Shown: positions 8,741-19,053, counted from the first letter of the stretch. The stretch is 64,000 bases of DNA from Schlegelella_A sp038318385 (GCA_038318385.1 JBBQCD010000017.1:3546-67545), one strand, 5' to 3'. The notes: generated by a model not told the origin, from the sequence alone. Numbers and translations are program-made.

Positions 8741-10036
8741 ATGAACATCACACGTTTTCTGACCGGCATCACCACCTCGGGCACGCCCCACCTCGGCAAC
8801 TACGTCGGCTCGATCCGGCCTTCGGTGCGCGCCAGCCAGCGCGACGACGTCGAGAGCTTCTATTTCCTGGCCGACTACCATGCGCTGATCAAGGTCGAGG
8901 AGCCGGCACGCATCCAGCGCTCGACGCTCGAGATCGCCGCCAGCTGGCTGGCCGCAGGGCTCGACCCGGAACGCGTCACCTTCTACCGCCAGTCCGACAT
9001 TCCGGAAATTCCAGAGCTCACCTGGTTCCTGACGTGCGTCACCGGCAAGGGCGTGCTGAACCGGGCGCATGCCTACAAGGCGGCCGTCGACAGGAATCTC
9101 GCGACCGGCGCCGACACCGACGCCGACGTGACGGCGGGCCTCTTCATGTATCCGGTCCTGATGGGTGCCGACATCCTGATGTTCAACGCCCACAAGGTGC
9201 CGGTCGGCCGTGACCAGGTGCAGCACCTGGAGATGACGCGCGACATGGCGAGCAGCTTCAACCACCGCTACGGTCCGCATTTCGTCTTGCCCGACGTGGT
9301 GATCGAGGAATCGGTCGCCACGCTCCCCGGAGTGGACGGGCGCAAGATGAGCAAGAGCTACGACAACCACATTCCGCTCTTCGCGCCGCGCCCCCAGCTG
9401 AAGAAGCTGATCGCCGGCATCGTCACCGACTCGCGGGCCCCCGGCGAACCCAAGGAGATCGAGGGCTCGGCCCTGTTCCAGATCTTCCAGGCCTTCGCCA
9501 GCGAGGACGAGGCCACGGTCATGCGCAAGGCCTATGCCGACGGCATCGGCTGGGGTGACGCCAAGAACCTGGTGTTCGAGCGGCTGGATCGCGAGATCAC
9601 GCCGATGCGCGAGCGCTACGAAGAGCTGATGCGCGACCCGGCGGCGATCGAAGCCATCCTGCTGCGCGGCGCGACGAAGGCGCGCGCCATCGCCGCACCC
9701 TTCATGGCCGGTCTGCGCCACGCCGTCGGACTGCGCAATCTCGGCGCCACGAGCCATGCCACGGCCGCCAAGGCCGACAAGGCAGCGTTGCCGGTGTTCA
9801 AACAGTATCGCGAGAAGGACGGCCGTTTCGCCTTCAAGCTGGTCGACGCGAGGGGGCGCCTGCTGCTGCAGAGCGAGGGCTTCACCTCGCCCCGGGACGC
9901 GGGCGCGGCGATCGCCCGTCTGCAGCAACGCGGCGCCGCGGCTCTGGTCGAATCAGAAGGCCGGATCGCCGCTGCCGAAGGCGTGTCGACCGACGACATC
10001 GCGGCTGCGCTGCGACATTTTGCCGACGCCGCCTGA
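8741..10036 (+). CDS. trpS: Tryptophanyl-tRNA synthetase
   Basis: Class I synthetase that charges tRNA-Trp, cytosolic. The HIGH-like signature is PHLGNYVG at 16-23 and KMSKS is at 202-206, both inside a complete Rossmann catalytic domain. At 431 residues it is longer than the ~335-residue E. coli enzyme. The extra ~80 C-terminal residues (FKLVDARGRLLLQSEGF onwards) match the long form seen in many betaproteobacteria, where the tail resembles a small YegP-like repeat. The ATG at 8741 gives the standard N-terminus (MNITRFLTGITTSG). It follows the two tRNA genes by 87 bp. Confidence 0.97.
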   Translation: MNITRFLTGITTSGTPHLGNYVGSIRPSVRASQRDDVESFYFLADYHALIKVEEPARIQRSTLEIAASWLAAGLDPERVTFYRQSDIPEIPELTWFLTCVTGKGVLNRAHAYKAAVDRNLATGADTDADVTAGLFMYPVLMGADILMFNAHKVPVGRDQVQHLEMTRDMASSFNHRYGPHFVLPDVVIEESVATLPGVDGRKMSKSYDNHIPLFAPRPQLKKLIAGIVTDSRAPGEPKEIEGSALFQIFQAFASEDEATVMRKAYADGIGWGDAKNLVFERLDREITPMRERYEELMRDPAAIEAILLRGATKARAIAAPFMAGLRHAVGLRNLGATSHATAAKADKAALPVFKQYREKDGRFAFKLVDARGRLLLQSEGFTSPRDAGAAIARLQQRGAAALVESEGRIAAAEGVSTDDIAAALRHFADAA

Positions 10037-10171
10037 CGGCAGGCCGGAAGGCGTCGCAACATGCCCATCGGCCGTGACCTGGCAGGTCATGGCTGGCAGC
10101 TGTGCATGCGGTATCTAGTCGACGTCGCCAGTCATGCCCTTCAGGCGCCGGGACGGCGGCCGCATCGATCC

Positions 10172-10185
10172 TTGATGCGGGTCAA
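10172..10185 (+). promoter_or_regulatory. Fnr/Dnr-type operator, TTGAT-GCGG-GTCAA
   Basis: Near-perfect TTGAT-N4-ATCAA palindrome (one mismatch) whose centre lies about 66 bp before the uspA start at 10245. That is the position expected for a class II Fnr-type activator site at about -41. It is the first of eight such elements in the 10-34 kb block. Confidence 0.8.
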
Positions 10186-10244
10186 GTCGGCGCCTCCGCC
10201 GGCCCGGAAACTCAGGGTCTGGTCCTGCCCTTGAAGGAATCGTC

Positions 10245-10703
10245 ATGTATCAACGCATCCTGGTCCCGATCGACGGCAGCCCGACCGCGGTCGCCGGCCT
10301 CAAAGAGGCGATGATGCTGGCCAAGCCGTCGGGGGCGCGGCTGTGCCTGATGCATGTCGTGGACGAGGTGCCCTTCGCCCTGAGCGCGGAAGGTTACGCC
10401 GCGATGTCGAGCGACGTGCTCGGCCTTCTGAAGGAATCCGGCGAAGCGTTGCTCGCGGAATCGAAGCGCCGAGTGGAAGCGGAGGGCATTCCCGTCGACA
10501 CGGTTCTCTTCGACAGCCTCGACGGTCGCCTGTCCGAGCGTGTCGCCGATCAGACCGGGGAGTGGGGTGCAGACCTGATCGTGCTCGGCACGCATGGTCG
10601 ACGCGGCGTCAAGCGCCTGCTTCTCGGCAGCGATGCCGAGCAGATCGTCCGCACGGCCACGGTTCCGGTGCTGCTGGTCCGCGCTGCCGAAGCGAAGCGC
10701 TGA
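10245..10703 (+). CDS. Universal stress protein, UspA family (copy 1)
   Basis: 152-residue single-domain Usp protein, cytosolic, expected to bind ATP. The N-terminal strand reads YQRILVPIDGSPTA. The nucleotide-binding pattern G-x2-G-x9-G-S is visible as GTHGRRGVKRLLLGS, followed by the C-terminal strand VPVLLVRAA. An Fnr-type box lies ahead of it and the next gene is convergent, so it is probably monocistronic and induced by oxygen limitation. Two more Usp genes with similar boxes occur at 17966 and 30794, which suggests a family dedicated to anaerobic survival in this organism. Confidence 0.95.
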   Translation: MYQRILVPIDGSPTAVAGLKEAMMLAKPSGARLCLMHVVDEVPFALSAEGYAAMSSDVLGLLKESGEALLAESKRRVEAEGIPVDTVLFDSLDGRLSERVADQTGEWGADLIVLGTHGRRGVKRLLLGSDAEQIVRTATVPVLLVRAAEAKR

Positions 10704-10774
10704 GGCGTCGGCTCGGACCTCGGTCGTCTCGAGGCGCGGAGGGCGCGGCAGCGCGCCATTCCCCGCCGACGCGC

Positions 10775-11278
10775 TCAGGCCAGCGCGCTCAGCAGCACGG
10801 CCTGCAGCACGAAGCGGCGACTGTCTTCTCTCGAGGTTTGCCCGCCGAGACTGGCGGCGAGCAGTGCGGTCGGGTGGTCGCCGCCGGCGATGTTCCGGAA
10901 TACCGGCACGCCGGCGTCTGCGGCGATGCGGCGAACCAGTGTGGGCGCAATGCCTTCGCATTCGACTGCGTCGTACAGCCGGCCCATGACCTGCGCGCAT
11001 TGCCGCACGTCCGCCACCGGGCTGGCTTCGGAGAACGGCGGGTGGATGTGCGACAGCTGGGCACCGAGCTCCGTCACGGCGCGCCGAAAGATCGCGGCCG
11101 AAGCGCTCTGTGCCGTTGCGCTGAGCAGACCGAAGTGCTTGCCTCGCAACAGCGGCAGCGTCGTCCCCGCGAGCGCAGCGCGCTCGAGCATCCGTGCCGT
11201 GGCGAGAACCTCCTGCGCGTCGTGCGGCGAGAGCTCGTCGAAGGCTTCGGAGCGAAAGTGTCTGAGTTTCGCGGACAT
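10775..11278 (-). CDS. Stand-alone carbamoyltransferase N-domain-like protein (motif degenerate)
   Basis: 167 residues resembling only the carbamoyl-phosphate-binding half of ornithine/aspartate carbamoyltransferases: FRSEAFDELSPHDAQEVLAT, then LPLLRGKHFGLLSA and FRRAVTELGAQLSHI align with the family's Lx-x-L-[ST]..., LLxGKxxALLF and SFExAxxxLGG segments. The catalytic STRT motif is replaced by AQSASA and the whole amino-acid-binding half is missing, so transferase activity is unlikely; a binding or regulatory role is possible. The frame is open to 11431. I chose the ATG at 11278 (MSAKLRHF) because it begins the conserved part and sits 75 bp from an Fnr-type box. Function unknown. Confidence 0.7.
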   Translation of the reverse strand: MSAKLRHFRSEAFDELSPHDAQEVLATARMLERAALAGTTLPLLRGKHFGLLSATAQSASAAIFRRAVTELGAQLSHIHPPFSEASPVADVRQCAQVMGRLYDAVECEGIAPTLVRRIAADAGVPVFRNIAGGDHPTALLAASLGGQTSREDSRRFVLQAVLLSALA

Positions 11279-11345
11279 GGCGGGGGTGGGCACCGGAAAC
11301 AGCTCCAGCGGATTGCGCAGCCTAGCCCGCGGTGATGCGCTGCAC

Positions 11346-11359
11346 TTGACGGGGGTCAA
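11346..11359 (-). promoter_or_regulatory. Fnr/Dnr-type operator, TTGAC-GGGG-GTCAA
   Basis: Perfectly symmetric arms (TTGAC/GTCAA) in the divergent region between the carbamoyltransferase-like gene (start 11278, centre distance ~75 bp) and the Crp/Fnr regulator (start 11512, ~160 bp). Spacing fits activation of the minus-strand gene; it could also autoregulate the regulator. Confidence 0.7.
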
Positions 11360-11511
11360 GGCGACGAGCATCGGTCGAGACCGATACCGACGTGACACAA
11401 ACGGTTTACCGAGGGTTACCCAACGACGCATGGCATTGGCTCGGTGTTGTCGAACGGTTCCTAGGATGCAGTCATCGAATCGCCGACAGACCGCAACAAC
11501 TCCAGGAAGCC

Positions 11512-12297
11512 ATGATGCTCAGCACCGCCACTACCGCACCTCCTGTCTACAACCGCACACTCGCCACGCTCGCCCCGCTGTCGAAGGCCGACGCGAGCGC
11601 GAACCTGCGGGCGAGTCAGGCGATCGCCGACACGCTCAAGCTGCTTCGCGACGAGCTGTCGCCGCAACGCCGCGTCGTCCGGGCGGGCGACGTGATCTAC
11701 CAGGGCGGCGAGCCGTTCGCAAACCTCTACATCCTGAATTCCGGTTTCGCGAAGATCGTCAATCTCTCGTCCGATGGACGCGAGCAGGTGGTCGGGCTGA
11801 AGTTCAGGGGTGACTGGCTCGGCTTCGACGGCATCGCGACGGGGCAGTACGTCTGCGACGCGGTGGCCATGGACACCGGCGAGGTCTGGGTGATCCGCTA
11901 CGAAGCCTTGCTGGCCACCTGCGGCGGGGAGCCCGCTTTGCTGAGGGTGCTGCACGAGGCGATGAGCCGCGAGATCGCCCGCGATCGAGATTCGCTGATG
12001 TCGGTCTGCACGCTGCCGGCCGATGCGCGCGTTGCCGATTTCCTGCGCTACTGGGCCGATTCGCTGGCCAAGCGCGGCATGCGTACCGACCAGATCACGC
12101 TGCGCATGACCCGTGCCGAGATCGGCAACTACCTCGGCATGACGCTGGAGACGGTAAGCCGGGCCCTGTCGAGGCTCGCACGGGACAAGGTCATCACCTT
12201 TGCCGAGAAGGGCCGCCGCGACGTCCACATCCCCGACGTCGGCGCGTTGACCGCGTTCGTGCAACGCTGCCTTTCCCCGGCTCCGCTGCTGCAGTGA
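11512..12297 (+). CDS. Crp/Fnr-family transcriptional regulator (Fnr/Dnr-like specificity)
   Basis: 261 residues: a helical leader, a cyclic-nucleotide-type beta-roll sensor domain (VVRAGDVIYQGGEPFANLYI onwards, ~60-170), a long dimerisation helix and a winged-helix domain. The recognition helix reads LETVSRALSRL; the E-x-x-S-R pattern is that of Fnr-like proteins that bind TTGAT half-sites. The N-terminal cysteine cluster of oxygen-sensing Fnr is absent, so it is not a classic [4Fe-4S] Fnr. A heme/NO-sensing Dnr-like or another mode is more likely. The ATG at 11512 is preceded by AGGAAG; a longer frame to 11392 lacks one. It is the best candidate for controlling the boxes in this block. Confidence 0.9.
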   Translation: MMLSTATTAPPVYNRTLATLAPLSKADASANLRASQAIADTLKLLRDELSPQRRVVRAGDVIYQGGEPFANLYILNSGFAKIVNLSSDGREQVVGLKFRGDWLGFDGIATGQYVCDAVAMDTGEVWVIRYEALLATCGGEPALLRVLHEAMSREIARDRDSLMSVCTLPADARVADFLRYWADSLAKRGMRTDQITLRMTRAEIGNYLGMTLETVSRALSRLARDKVITFAEKGRRDVHIPDVGALTAFVQRCLSPAPLLQ

Positions 12298-12325
12298 CTT
12301 GCGCGCCGGCGAACCCGCCGGTCGA

Positions 12326-14392
<2,067 letters not shown>

Positions 14393-14395
14393 TCC

Positions 14396-15124
14396 TCAGC
14401 CGTTCGCCACCGCGGGGACGAGGATGTAGCCGGCTCCGCGCACCGACTTGATGATCTGGGGAACCTCGGCATCCGTCTCGAGCTTCTTGCGGAGGCGCCC
14501 GACCTGCACGTCGATCGTGCGGTCGAAGGGTGCTGCGGCGCGCCCGCGCGTCTGCTCGATCAGGAAATCGCGTGACAGCACCCGTCCCGGGTTCTGTGCC
14601 AGCGTGCTGAGAAGCTCGAACTCGCCCGAGGTCAGCGCGACCTCGTCGCCGTTCGGGCTGAAAAGCTGACGGGCCGACGTGTCGAGTTGCCACCCCGCGA
14701 ACACCAGGCGTTGGGGAGTGGCGGGGTGGGGCGCAGAGCCCGCCGGCGTCGCCTGCGGCAACCGGCGCAGCACGGCCTTGATGCGGGCCAGCAATTCGCG
14801 CAGGTCGAATGGCTTGGTGACGTAGTCGTCGGCGCCGACCTCGAGCCCCACCACCTTGTCGACGGCATCGCCTCGTCCGGTGACGATGACGAGCCCGCAG
14901 CGCCAATGCTCGCGCAGCTGGCGGGCGATGGCGAAGCCATCCTCGCCCGGCAGGCCCAGGTCGAGCAGGACGAGGGCCGGCGGGTCCGCGGCCATCAGAT
15001 CGATCAGTGAGCGGCCGTCGCGCAGCCGGCTGACCCGAAAGCCGTGGCCTTGAAGGTAGTTTCCGAGCAGCACCGTGATGTCGACTTCATCGTCGACGAC
15101 GGCGATGTGGAGCGGAGCAGTCAC
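14396..15124 (-). CDS. OmpR/PhoB-family response regulator
   Basis: 242 residues: receiver domain with the acidic pocket DDE (11-13), phosphoacceptor Asp 55 (LVLLDLGLPG) and Lys in VTKPF; then an OmpR-type winged-helix domain (LTSGEFELLSTLAQNPGRVL, then RTIDVQVGRLRKKLE, then SVRGAGYIL). I chose the GTG at 15124 because the receiver fold begins immediately after it. The frame extends to an ATG at 15334, but that extension is Arg/Pro-rich, overlaps a likely Fnr-type box and looks non-coding. It is transcribed before the hybrid kinase gene, its presumed partner. Confidence 0.88.
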   Translation of the reverse strand: MTAPLHIAVVDDEVDITVLLGNYLQGHGFRVSRLRDGRSLIDLMAADPPALVLLDLGLPGEDGFAIARQLREHWRCGLVIVTGRGDAVDKVVGLEVGADDYVTKPFDLRELLARIKAVLRRLPQATPAGSAPHPATPQRLVFAGWQLDTSARQLFSPNGDEVALTSGEFELLSTLAQNPGRVLSRDFLIEQTRGRAAAPFDRTIDVQVGRLRKKLETDAEVPQIIKSVRGAGYILVPAVANG

Positions 15125-15296
15125 TCGTGGCGCAATCCGGTACGGCCGACCTGGCCTGGAGCAGGAAGGGTAACAGTTCGGTGCCGCCCGGTTCCAGGAC
15201 CGCGGCCGCGGCGGCAGGCGCAGCCCCGATGCCGCCGATGGGCCACGACGCCACGGCACGGGGCCGATGGTCCGAAGCGTGCGGTCGTGACGAGAA

Positions 15297-15310
15297 TTGA
15301 TCTGCGTCAC
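15297..15310 (+). promoter_or_regulatory. Fnr/Dnr-type operator, TTGAT-CTGC-GTCAC
   Basis: Matches the TTGAT-N4-ATCAA palindrome at 8 of 10 arm positions. The centre lies ~78 bp before the ATG at 15382 of the AhpD-like gene. It sits between that gene and the divergent response regulator gene (start 15124). Confidence 0.6.
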
Positions 15311-15381
15311 GACGGTTTGCGATGGCAACAGCATGATGTCGTGACCTCTGGAACCTGCCCCGGCGGCGGGTTCCGACCCGC

Positions 15382-15825
15382 ATGAACGCGAGCGCGCAAC
15401 GACACTGCACCATGCCCAATACGCCGACCCGCTTCCACGATCTGATCCAGTCGGTGACGCAAGGCCTTTCAGGCCTGCGCACGGGCACCCCGGATGTGAT
15501 GAAGGCCTTCGGTGACCTCGGTCGCGCGGCCACGTCGAATGGCGCGCTCGATCGCAAGACCAAGGAACTGATCGCGCTGGCGCTCAGCGTCGCGGCCCGC
15601 TGCGATCCCTGCATCGGCTTCCACATGCAGTCCCTCGTCAAGCTCGGCGTCACCCGTCTTGAAGTCGAGGAGACCCTGGGTGTGGCCACGTACATGGGCG
15701 GCGGTCCTTCACTCATGTACGCGGCAGGCGCGATCGCCGCCTTCGAGGAGTTCAGCCTGGCGGACCCGGTGCAGATCGAGCCGGCGCCAGGCATCGGCGC
15801 GTCGCCACGGTCCATGCCCGTCTAG
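15382..15825 (+). CDS. Carboxymuconolactone decarboxylase / AhpD-like protein
   Basis: 147-residue protein of the AhpD-core fold. The redox signature CxxC-x3-H is present as CDPCIGFH (C74, C77, H81), as in AhpD-type peroxidase-partner proteins; the enzyme that decarboxylates carboxymuconolactone lacks these cysteines, so a redox role is more likely. The helix KTKELIALALSVAARC and the segment VEETLGVATYMGGGPSLMYA are typical. An alternative ATG at 15412 would shorten the N-terminus by ten residues; neither start has a clear ribosome site. The next gene begins 51 bp on and may be cotranscribed. Confidence 0.88.
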   Translation: MNASAQRHCTMPNTPTRFHDLIQSVTQGLSGLRTGTPDVMKAFGDLGRAATSNGALDRKTKELIALALSVAARCDPCIGFHMQSLVKLGVTRLEVEETLGVATYMGGGPSLMYAAGAIAAFEEFSLADPVQIEPAPGIGASPRSMPV

Positions 15826-15876
15826 CAGACTGGCGCACGCCGTGCTGAAGCGGCCGGTCAGCCGGTAGTCACGGAC

Positions 15877-17472
15877 ATGCCCTGCGCGGAAGAGAACGAT
15901 GAAGACGCCGCAGGGCTCTCCCGCGCCCGTGCTCGCGTCGCGTCTCTGCAGGCGGAGCTCGAGGCGCGTGGCGGTGTTCCGGTCCCGATCATCGAGACCC
16001 ACATTTCCTGGGTGTTGCTGACCGCGACCGAAGCCTGGAAGCTGAAGAAGCCGGTCCGCCTGCCTTTCGTCGATTTCACCCGGCTCGAGGTGCGTCGCCA
16101 CTGTTGCGACGAAGAGCTGCGCCTCAACCGGCGCCTCGCGCCGAGTCTGTATCTTGGCGTCGTCGAGGTGCGCGACGGTCCGCAAGGGGCTACGCTCGGC
16201 GCAAGCGGACCGGTCGTCGACTGTGCCGTGAGGATGCGGCGTTTTCCGGACGGGGCCCTCTGGAGCGAGCGCCTCGAGACGGGTGCGCTCGTGCCGCGCG
16301 ACATCGATCGACTCGCCGCGCACCTCGCCGCGTTTCATCGCGACGCCGCCGTCGCGCCGCAGGATGCCGGTTACGGCACTGCGGCGAGCCAACGGCTGAT
16401 CGTCGGCCGGCTGATCGAAGGAATCAATGCTGCGTGGGGCGAGGGGGTCGACCCGGCGGCCCGCGAGTGGCCGGATCTGCGCGCCTGGTTGCAGGCGCAG
16501 TTGCGCACGCTGGAACCGACATTCGCGTTGCGCCTGGGCCGGGGCAAGGTGCGTGAGTGCCATGGGGACCTCCACCTCGCCAACCTGGTACAGCTCGGCG
16601 ACGAGCCGACGGGCTTCGATGGCATCGAGTTCGATCCGGCGCTGCGATGGATCGATATCGTCGACGACATCGCCTTCGTGGCGATGGACCTGCTGGCCCG
16701 CGGTGCTCGCGCACTGGCGTTTCGCTTCCTCGACCGCTGGTTCGAGGCAAGCGGCGATCACGATGGGCTGCCGTTGTTGCGCTACTACCTCGTCGGGCGC
16801 GCGCTGGTTCGCGCCCATGTCGGGCTTCTGGCCGAAGCCCGAGGCGCGCATCCGTTGCCGTCCGCCGCCGACTATCTGGGTGTCGCCGTGCGGCTCGCCG
16901 GGGCGGTCGATCCGCGGCTCGCCATCACGCATGGGCTGCCGGGTTCGGGCAAGAGTTTCGTGGCCGAGGGACTGGTCGAGGCGGCCGGCGCGATCCGCAC
17001 GCGTTCGGACGTGGAGCGCAAGCGTCTGTTCGGCCTCGGCGCACTCGAGTCGTCGCGCGGCGCGGGGCAGGGAGGCATCTACGACGCCGCCAGTACGGCG
17101 CGAACCTACGCACGTCTGCTCGAGGTCGCACGCGTCGGGATTCGCTCGGGCTGGCCGACGGTGGTCGATGCCGCCTTCCTGCGCGCCAGCGAACGGGATG
17201 CCTTCGCCACCCTGGCACGGGAACTCGGCGTGCCGTTCACGATCGTCGACTGCCGCGCGCCCCTGGCGACCCTGCGGCAGCGCCTAGTCGAGCGCAGCGC
17301 GCGCGGCGCTGATCCCTCGGAGGCCGACGAAGCCGTGTTGGAGCGGCTCGCCATCGCCGTCGAGCCGCTGCGGGCAACCGAGTGCGCCGCGTCCCTGATC
17401 GTCGATGCCGCCGTGCCATGGACGGCGGAAAACCTGGCGCTGCGCTGGCGTGCGGCGACGGATCGCGCCTGA
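15877..17472 (+). CDS. Fusion of aminoglycoside-phosphotransferase-like and P-loop kinase domains
   Basis: 531-residue cytosolic protein with two predicted phosphotransferase modules. Residues ~35-330 form an APH/choline-kinase-like fold: the catalytic segment is CHGDLHLANLV and the metal-binding segment is IDIVDDIAF. Residues ~345-520 form an AAA_33/zeta-toxin-like P-loop domain with Walker A in HGLPGSGKSFVAEG and a plausible lid region. This architecture is a recurrent conserved uncharacterised family. No substrate can be named. It lies 51 bp after the AhpD-like gene, probably in the same unit behind an Fnr-type box. Confidence 0.85.
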   Translation: MPCAEENDEDAAGLSRARARVASLQAELEARGGVPVPIIETHISWVLLTATEAWKLKKPVRLPFVDFTRLEVRRHCCDEELRLNRRLAPSLYLGVVEVRDGPQGATLGASGPVVDCAVRMRRFPDGALWSERLETGALVPRDIDRLAAHLAAFHRDAAVAPQDAGYGTAASQRLIVGRLIEGINAAWGEGVDPAAREWPDLRAWLQAQLRTLEPTFALRLGRGKVRECHGDLHLANLVQLGDEPTGFDGIEFDPALRWIDIVDDIAFVAMDLLARGARALAFRFLDRWFEASGDHDGLPLLRYYLVGRALVRAHVGLLAEARGAHPLPSAADYLGVAVRLAGAVDPRLAITHGLPGSGKSFVAEGLVEAAGAIRTRSDVERKRLFGLGALESSRGAGQGGIYDAASTARTYARLLEVARVGIRSGWPTVVDAAFLRASERDAFATLARELGVPFTIVDCRAPLATLRQRLVERSARGADPSEADEAVLERLAIAVEPLRATECAASLIVDAAVPWTAENLALRWRAATDRA

Positions 17473-17637
17473 CGGATCGGATCGGCGTACGCCTTCCACG
17501 CGTCGGCCCGGTGCGCGGTTCTCCTGGGGTCGCTCGGCCTGAACAGCCGTTCGTCGCGGCGCGATCATTCACTGGTTGGTGCGCACGGTCTGCGGGTCTG
17601 TTGACCGACGACAGCACGAGCCCCTGCGGAGTGGGGA

Positions 17638-17826
17638 TCAGCGGGACGTGGTCGAAATACCCAGCATCGCGTAGAGCGGGCAGCGGGCCACGATCCCCGT
17701 CACGAGCGGGATGATGCCGATGTACCCCCAGGGACCGACGAGCCCGTAGGCGGCCGATCCGATCAACGCCACGCCGAGGAGGATGCGCAGGGCGCGGTCC
17801 ACGTTGCCGACATTCAGCCTGTTCAT
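17638..17826 (-). CDS. Small inner-membrane protein, DUF2892/YgaP-like
   Basis: 62 residues with two hydrophobic helices (ILLGVALIGSAAYGLVG and GIIPLVTGIVARC) and the family pattern N-V-G-x-x-D-R-x-x-R-x-x-x-G near the N-terminus, seen as NVGNVDRALRILLG. DUF2892 proteins are short two-helix membrane proteins, some fused to rhodanese domains. The ATG at 17826 has GGGAGAC just upstream. It is divergent from uspA copy 2, and one weak Fnr-type box lies between them, about 62 bp from this start. Confidence 0.85.
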   Translation of the reverse strand: MNRLNVGNVDRALRILLGVALIGSAAYGLVGPWGYIGIIPLVTGIVARCPLYAMLGISTTSR

Positions 17827-17880
17827 CGTCGTCTCCCGGAATGATGATGTTCAGGGTAGGGCGCATCGTCGCAGCCGATC

Positions 17881-17894
17881 TTGATGACGCGCAA
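17881..17894. promoter_or_regulatory. Weak Fnr/Dnr-type operator, TTGAT-GACG-CGCAA
   Basis: One perfect half-site (TTGAT) and one poor half-site (CGCAA). Its position is ~62 bp from the DUF2892 start and ~78 bp from the uspA start at 17966, the same distances as the better sites in this block. That placement is the main reason to list it. Confidence 0.4.
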
Positions 17895-17965
17895 ACGCCC
17901 GCGACACCTCGCGGTCGACACTGCTCCATCGCATTCTCGCCATGCATCGTTGCAGGAGCACCCGC

Positions 17966-18424
17966 ATGTACTCGCGCATCCTCGTGCCGGTCGACGGCAG
18001 TCCCCCCGCCGAGCTCGGCCTGCTCGAAGCAATCGGTCTCGCGGCCCGGCTCGGCTCGAAGCTCCATCTTCTGAACGTCGTCGATGCCCGGCTGCTCTTC
18101 GTGGAGGTCTCGGCGTACGTGGCGCCCGACCGGCTTCTCGACGATTGGCGGGCTGCCGGTCAGCGCCTCGTCGACGCGGCCGTGGCGCAAGCCGGTGCCA
18201 AGGGCGTGGTCGCAGACGGCGTGGTGCGCTGCGATCCCGGGATGCGGGTCTGCGACGTGATCCTCGAGGAGGCGCGCCAATCGGCTGCCGAGCTGATCGT
18301 GATGGGCACGCACGGCCGACACGGGCTGAGCCGCCTGGCGCTGGGCAGCGATGCCGAACTGGTCCTGCGCGAAAGCGCCGTGCCGGTCCTTCTGGTGCGT
18401 CAGCAGGTCGTCTCAGGCGGCTGA
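17966..18424 (+). CDS. Universal stress protein, UspA family (copy 2)
   Basis: 152-residue Usp domain protein. The N-terminal strand is YSRILVPVDGSPPAE, and the ATP-binding pattern G-x2-G-x9-G-S is GTHGRHGLSRLALGS, then VPVLLVRQQ. The ATG at 17966 is preceded by AGGAGC at a good distance, which is why I prefer it to the in-frame ATG at 17942. It is close in sequence to copy 1 at 10245. Convergent with the hemerythrin-like gene downstream. Confidence 0.95.
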   Translation: MYSRILVPVDGSPPAELGLLEAIGLAARLGSKLHLLNVVDARLLFVEVSAYVAPDRLLDDWRAAGQRLVDAAVAQAGAKGVVADGVVRCDPGMRVCDVILEEARQSAAELIVMGTHGRHGLSRLALGSDAELVLRESAVPVLLVRQQVVSGG

Positions 18425-18453
18425 AGCGAGACCTCCGAACGTCTCGCCAGACC

Positions 18454-19053
18454 CTAGTAGCGCAGCGCGGCAGCGGCGCTTCCGAAGCCGATCGGCGCCG
18501 GCACCGCGTTGACGATGCGCGTGAACAGCGCGCGGTAGTCGGTTTCCGGCTCGTGCCCCGTCAACGGGTCGCGATTGGTGGCGAATTCGCTGTCGAGATC
18601 GGCCCAGTCCTGCTCGGTGAGCACCCGTTCGGCGAGCGGCAGGATCTCCTTCTCCTCGATGCGCATGTGGGCGAGGTAGAAATCGACATAGGTCTCGGCC
18701 GCCTTCTCGAACGCTGTGCGGCGCGATTCTCCGAGCATCTCGAAACCCAGCAGCGCGTGCTCGAGCTCGCGGATGTAGTGCTCGCCGCGGGCGTGCTCGG
18801 CGTCGAGGCGATCGAGGATGTCGCGCGCGAGCGGGGAGCGCGCCCGTAGCTTCGGGAACAGCAGCATCGATTCCTTCGGATGGTGCCGCTTTTCCGGGAA
18901 CTCGTCGACATAGAACAGCATCGCCCGCAACGCGCCGAAGTCGGGCAGGGTGCCGTGCGCGCGGTTCTGCCCCAGCAGCAGCAGGATCGAGCGCAGCATC
19001 GCGGAAAGGGCCGAGTGTTCCTCGCGGATGACTCGCAGGGTCAGGTGTGACAT
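18454..19053 (-). CDS. Hemerythrin-like HHE-domain protein
   Basis: 199-residue protein of the HHE cation-binding type. Iron-ligand candidates in order: H13 (REEHSALSAM), H57/H58 (EKRHHPKE, with a downstream Glu), H88 (LDAEHARGEHY) with H93, and H130 with Glu residues (LAHMRIEEKEIL). Such proteins bind O2 or NO, or act in Fe-S repair during nitrosative stress. The ATG at 19053 has GGAGC upstream and an Fnr-type box centred 60 bp further up. It follows the nar unit on the same strand but has its own control element, which fits a role in NO or oxygen defence during nitrate respiration. Confidence 0.85.
   Translation of the reverse strand: MSHLTLRVIREEHSALSAMLRSILLLLGQNRAHGTLPDFGALRAMLFYVDEFPEKRHHPKESMLLFPKLRARSPLARDILDRLDAEHARGEHYIRELEHALLGFEMLGESRRTAFEKAAETYVDFYLAHMRIEEKEILPLAERVLTEQDWADLDSEFATNRDPLTGHEPETDYRALFTRIVNAVPAPIGFGSAAAALRY

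Noticed and set aside
15125..15334. N-terminal extension of the response regulator
   Set aside because: Arg/Pro-rich, before the receiver fold, and it would overlap the predicted operator at 15297.
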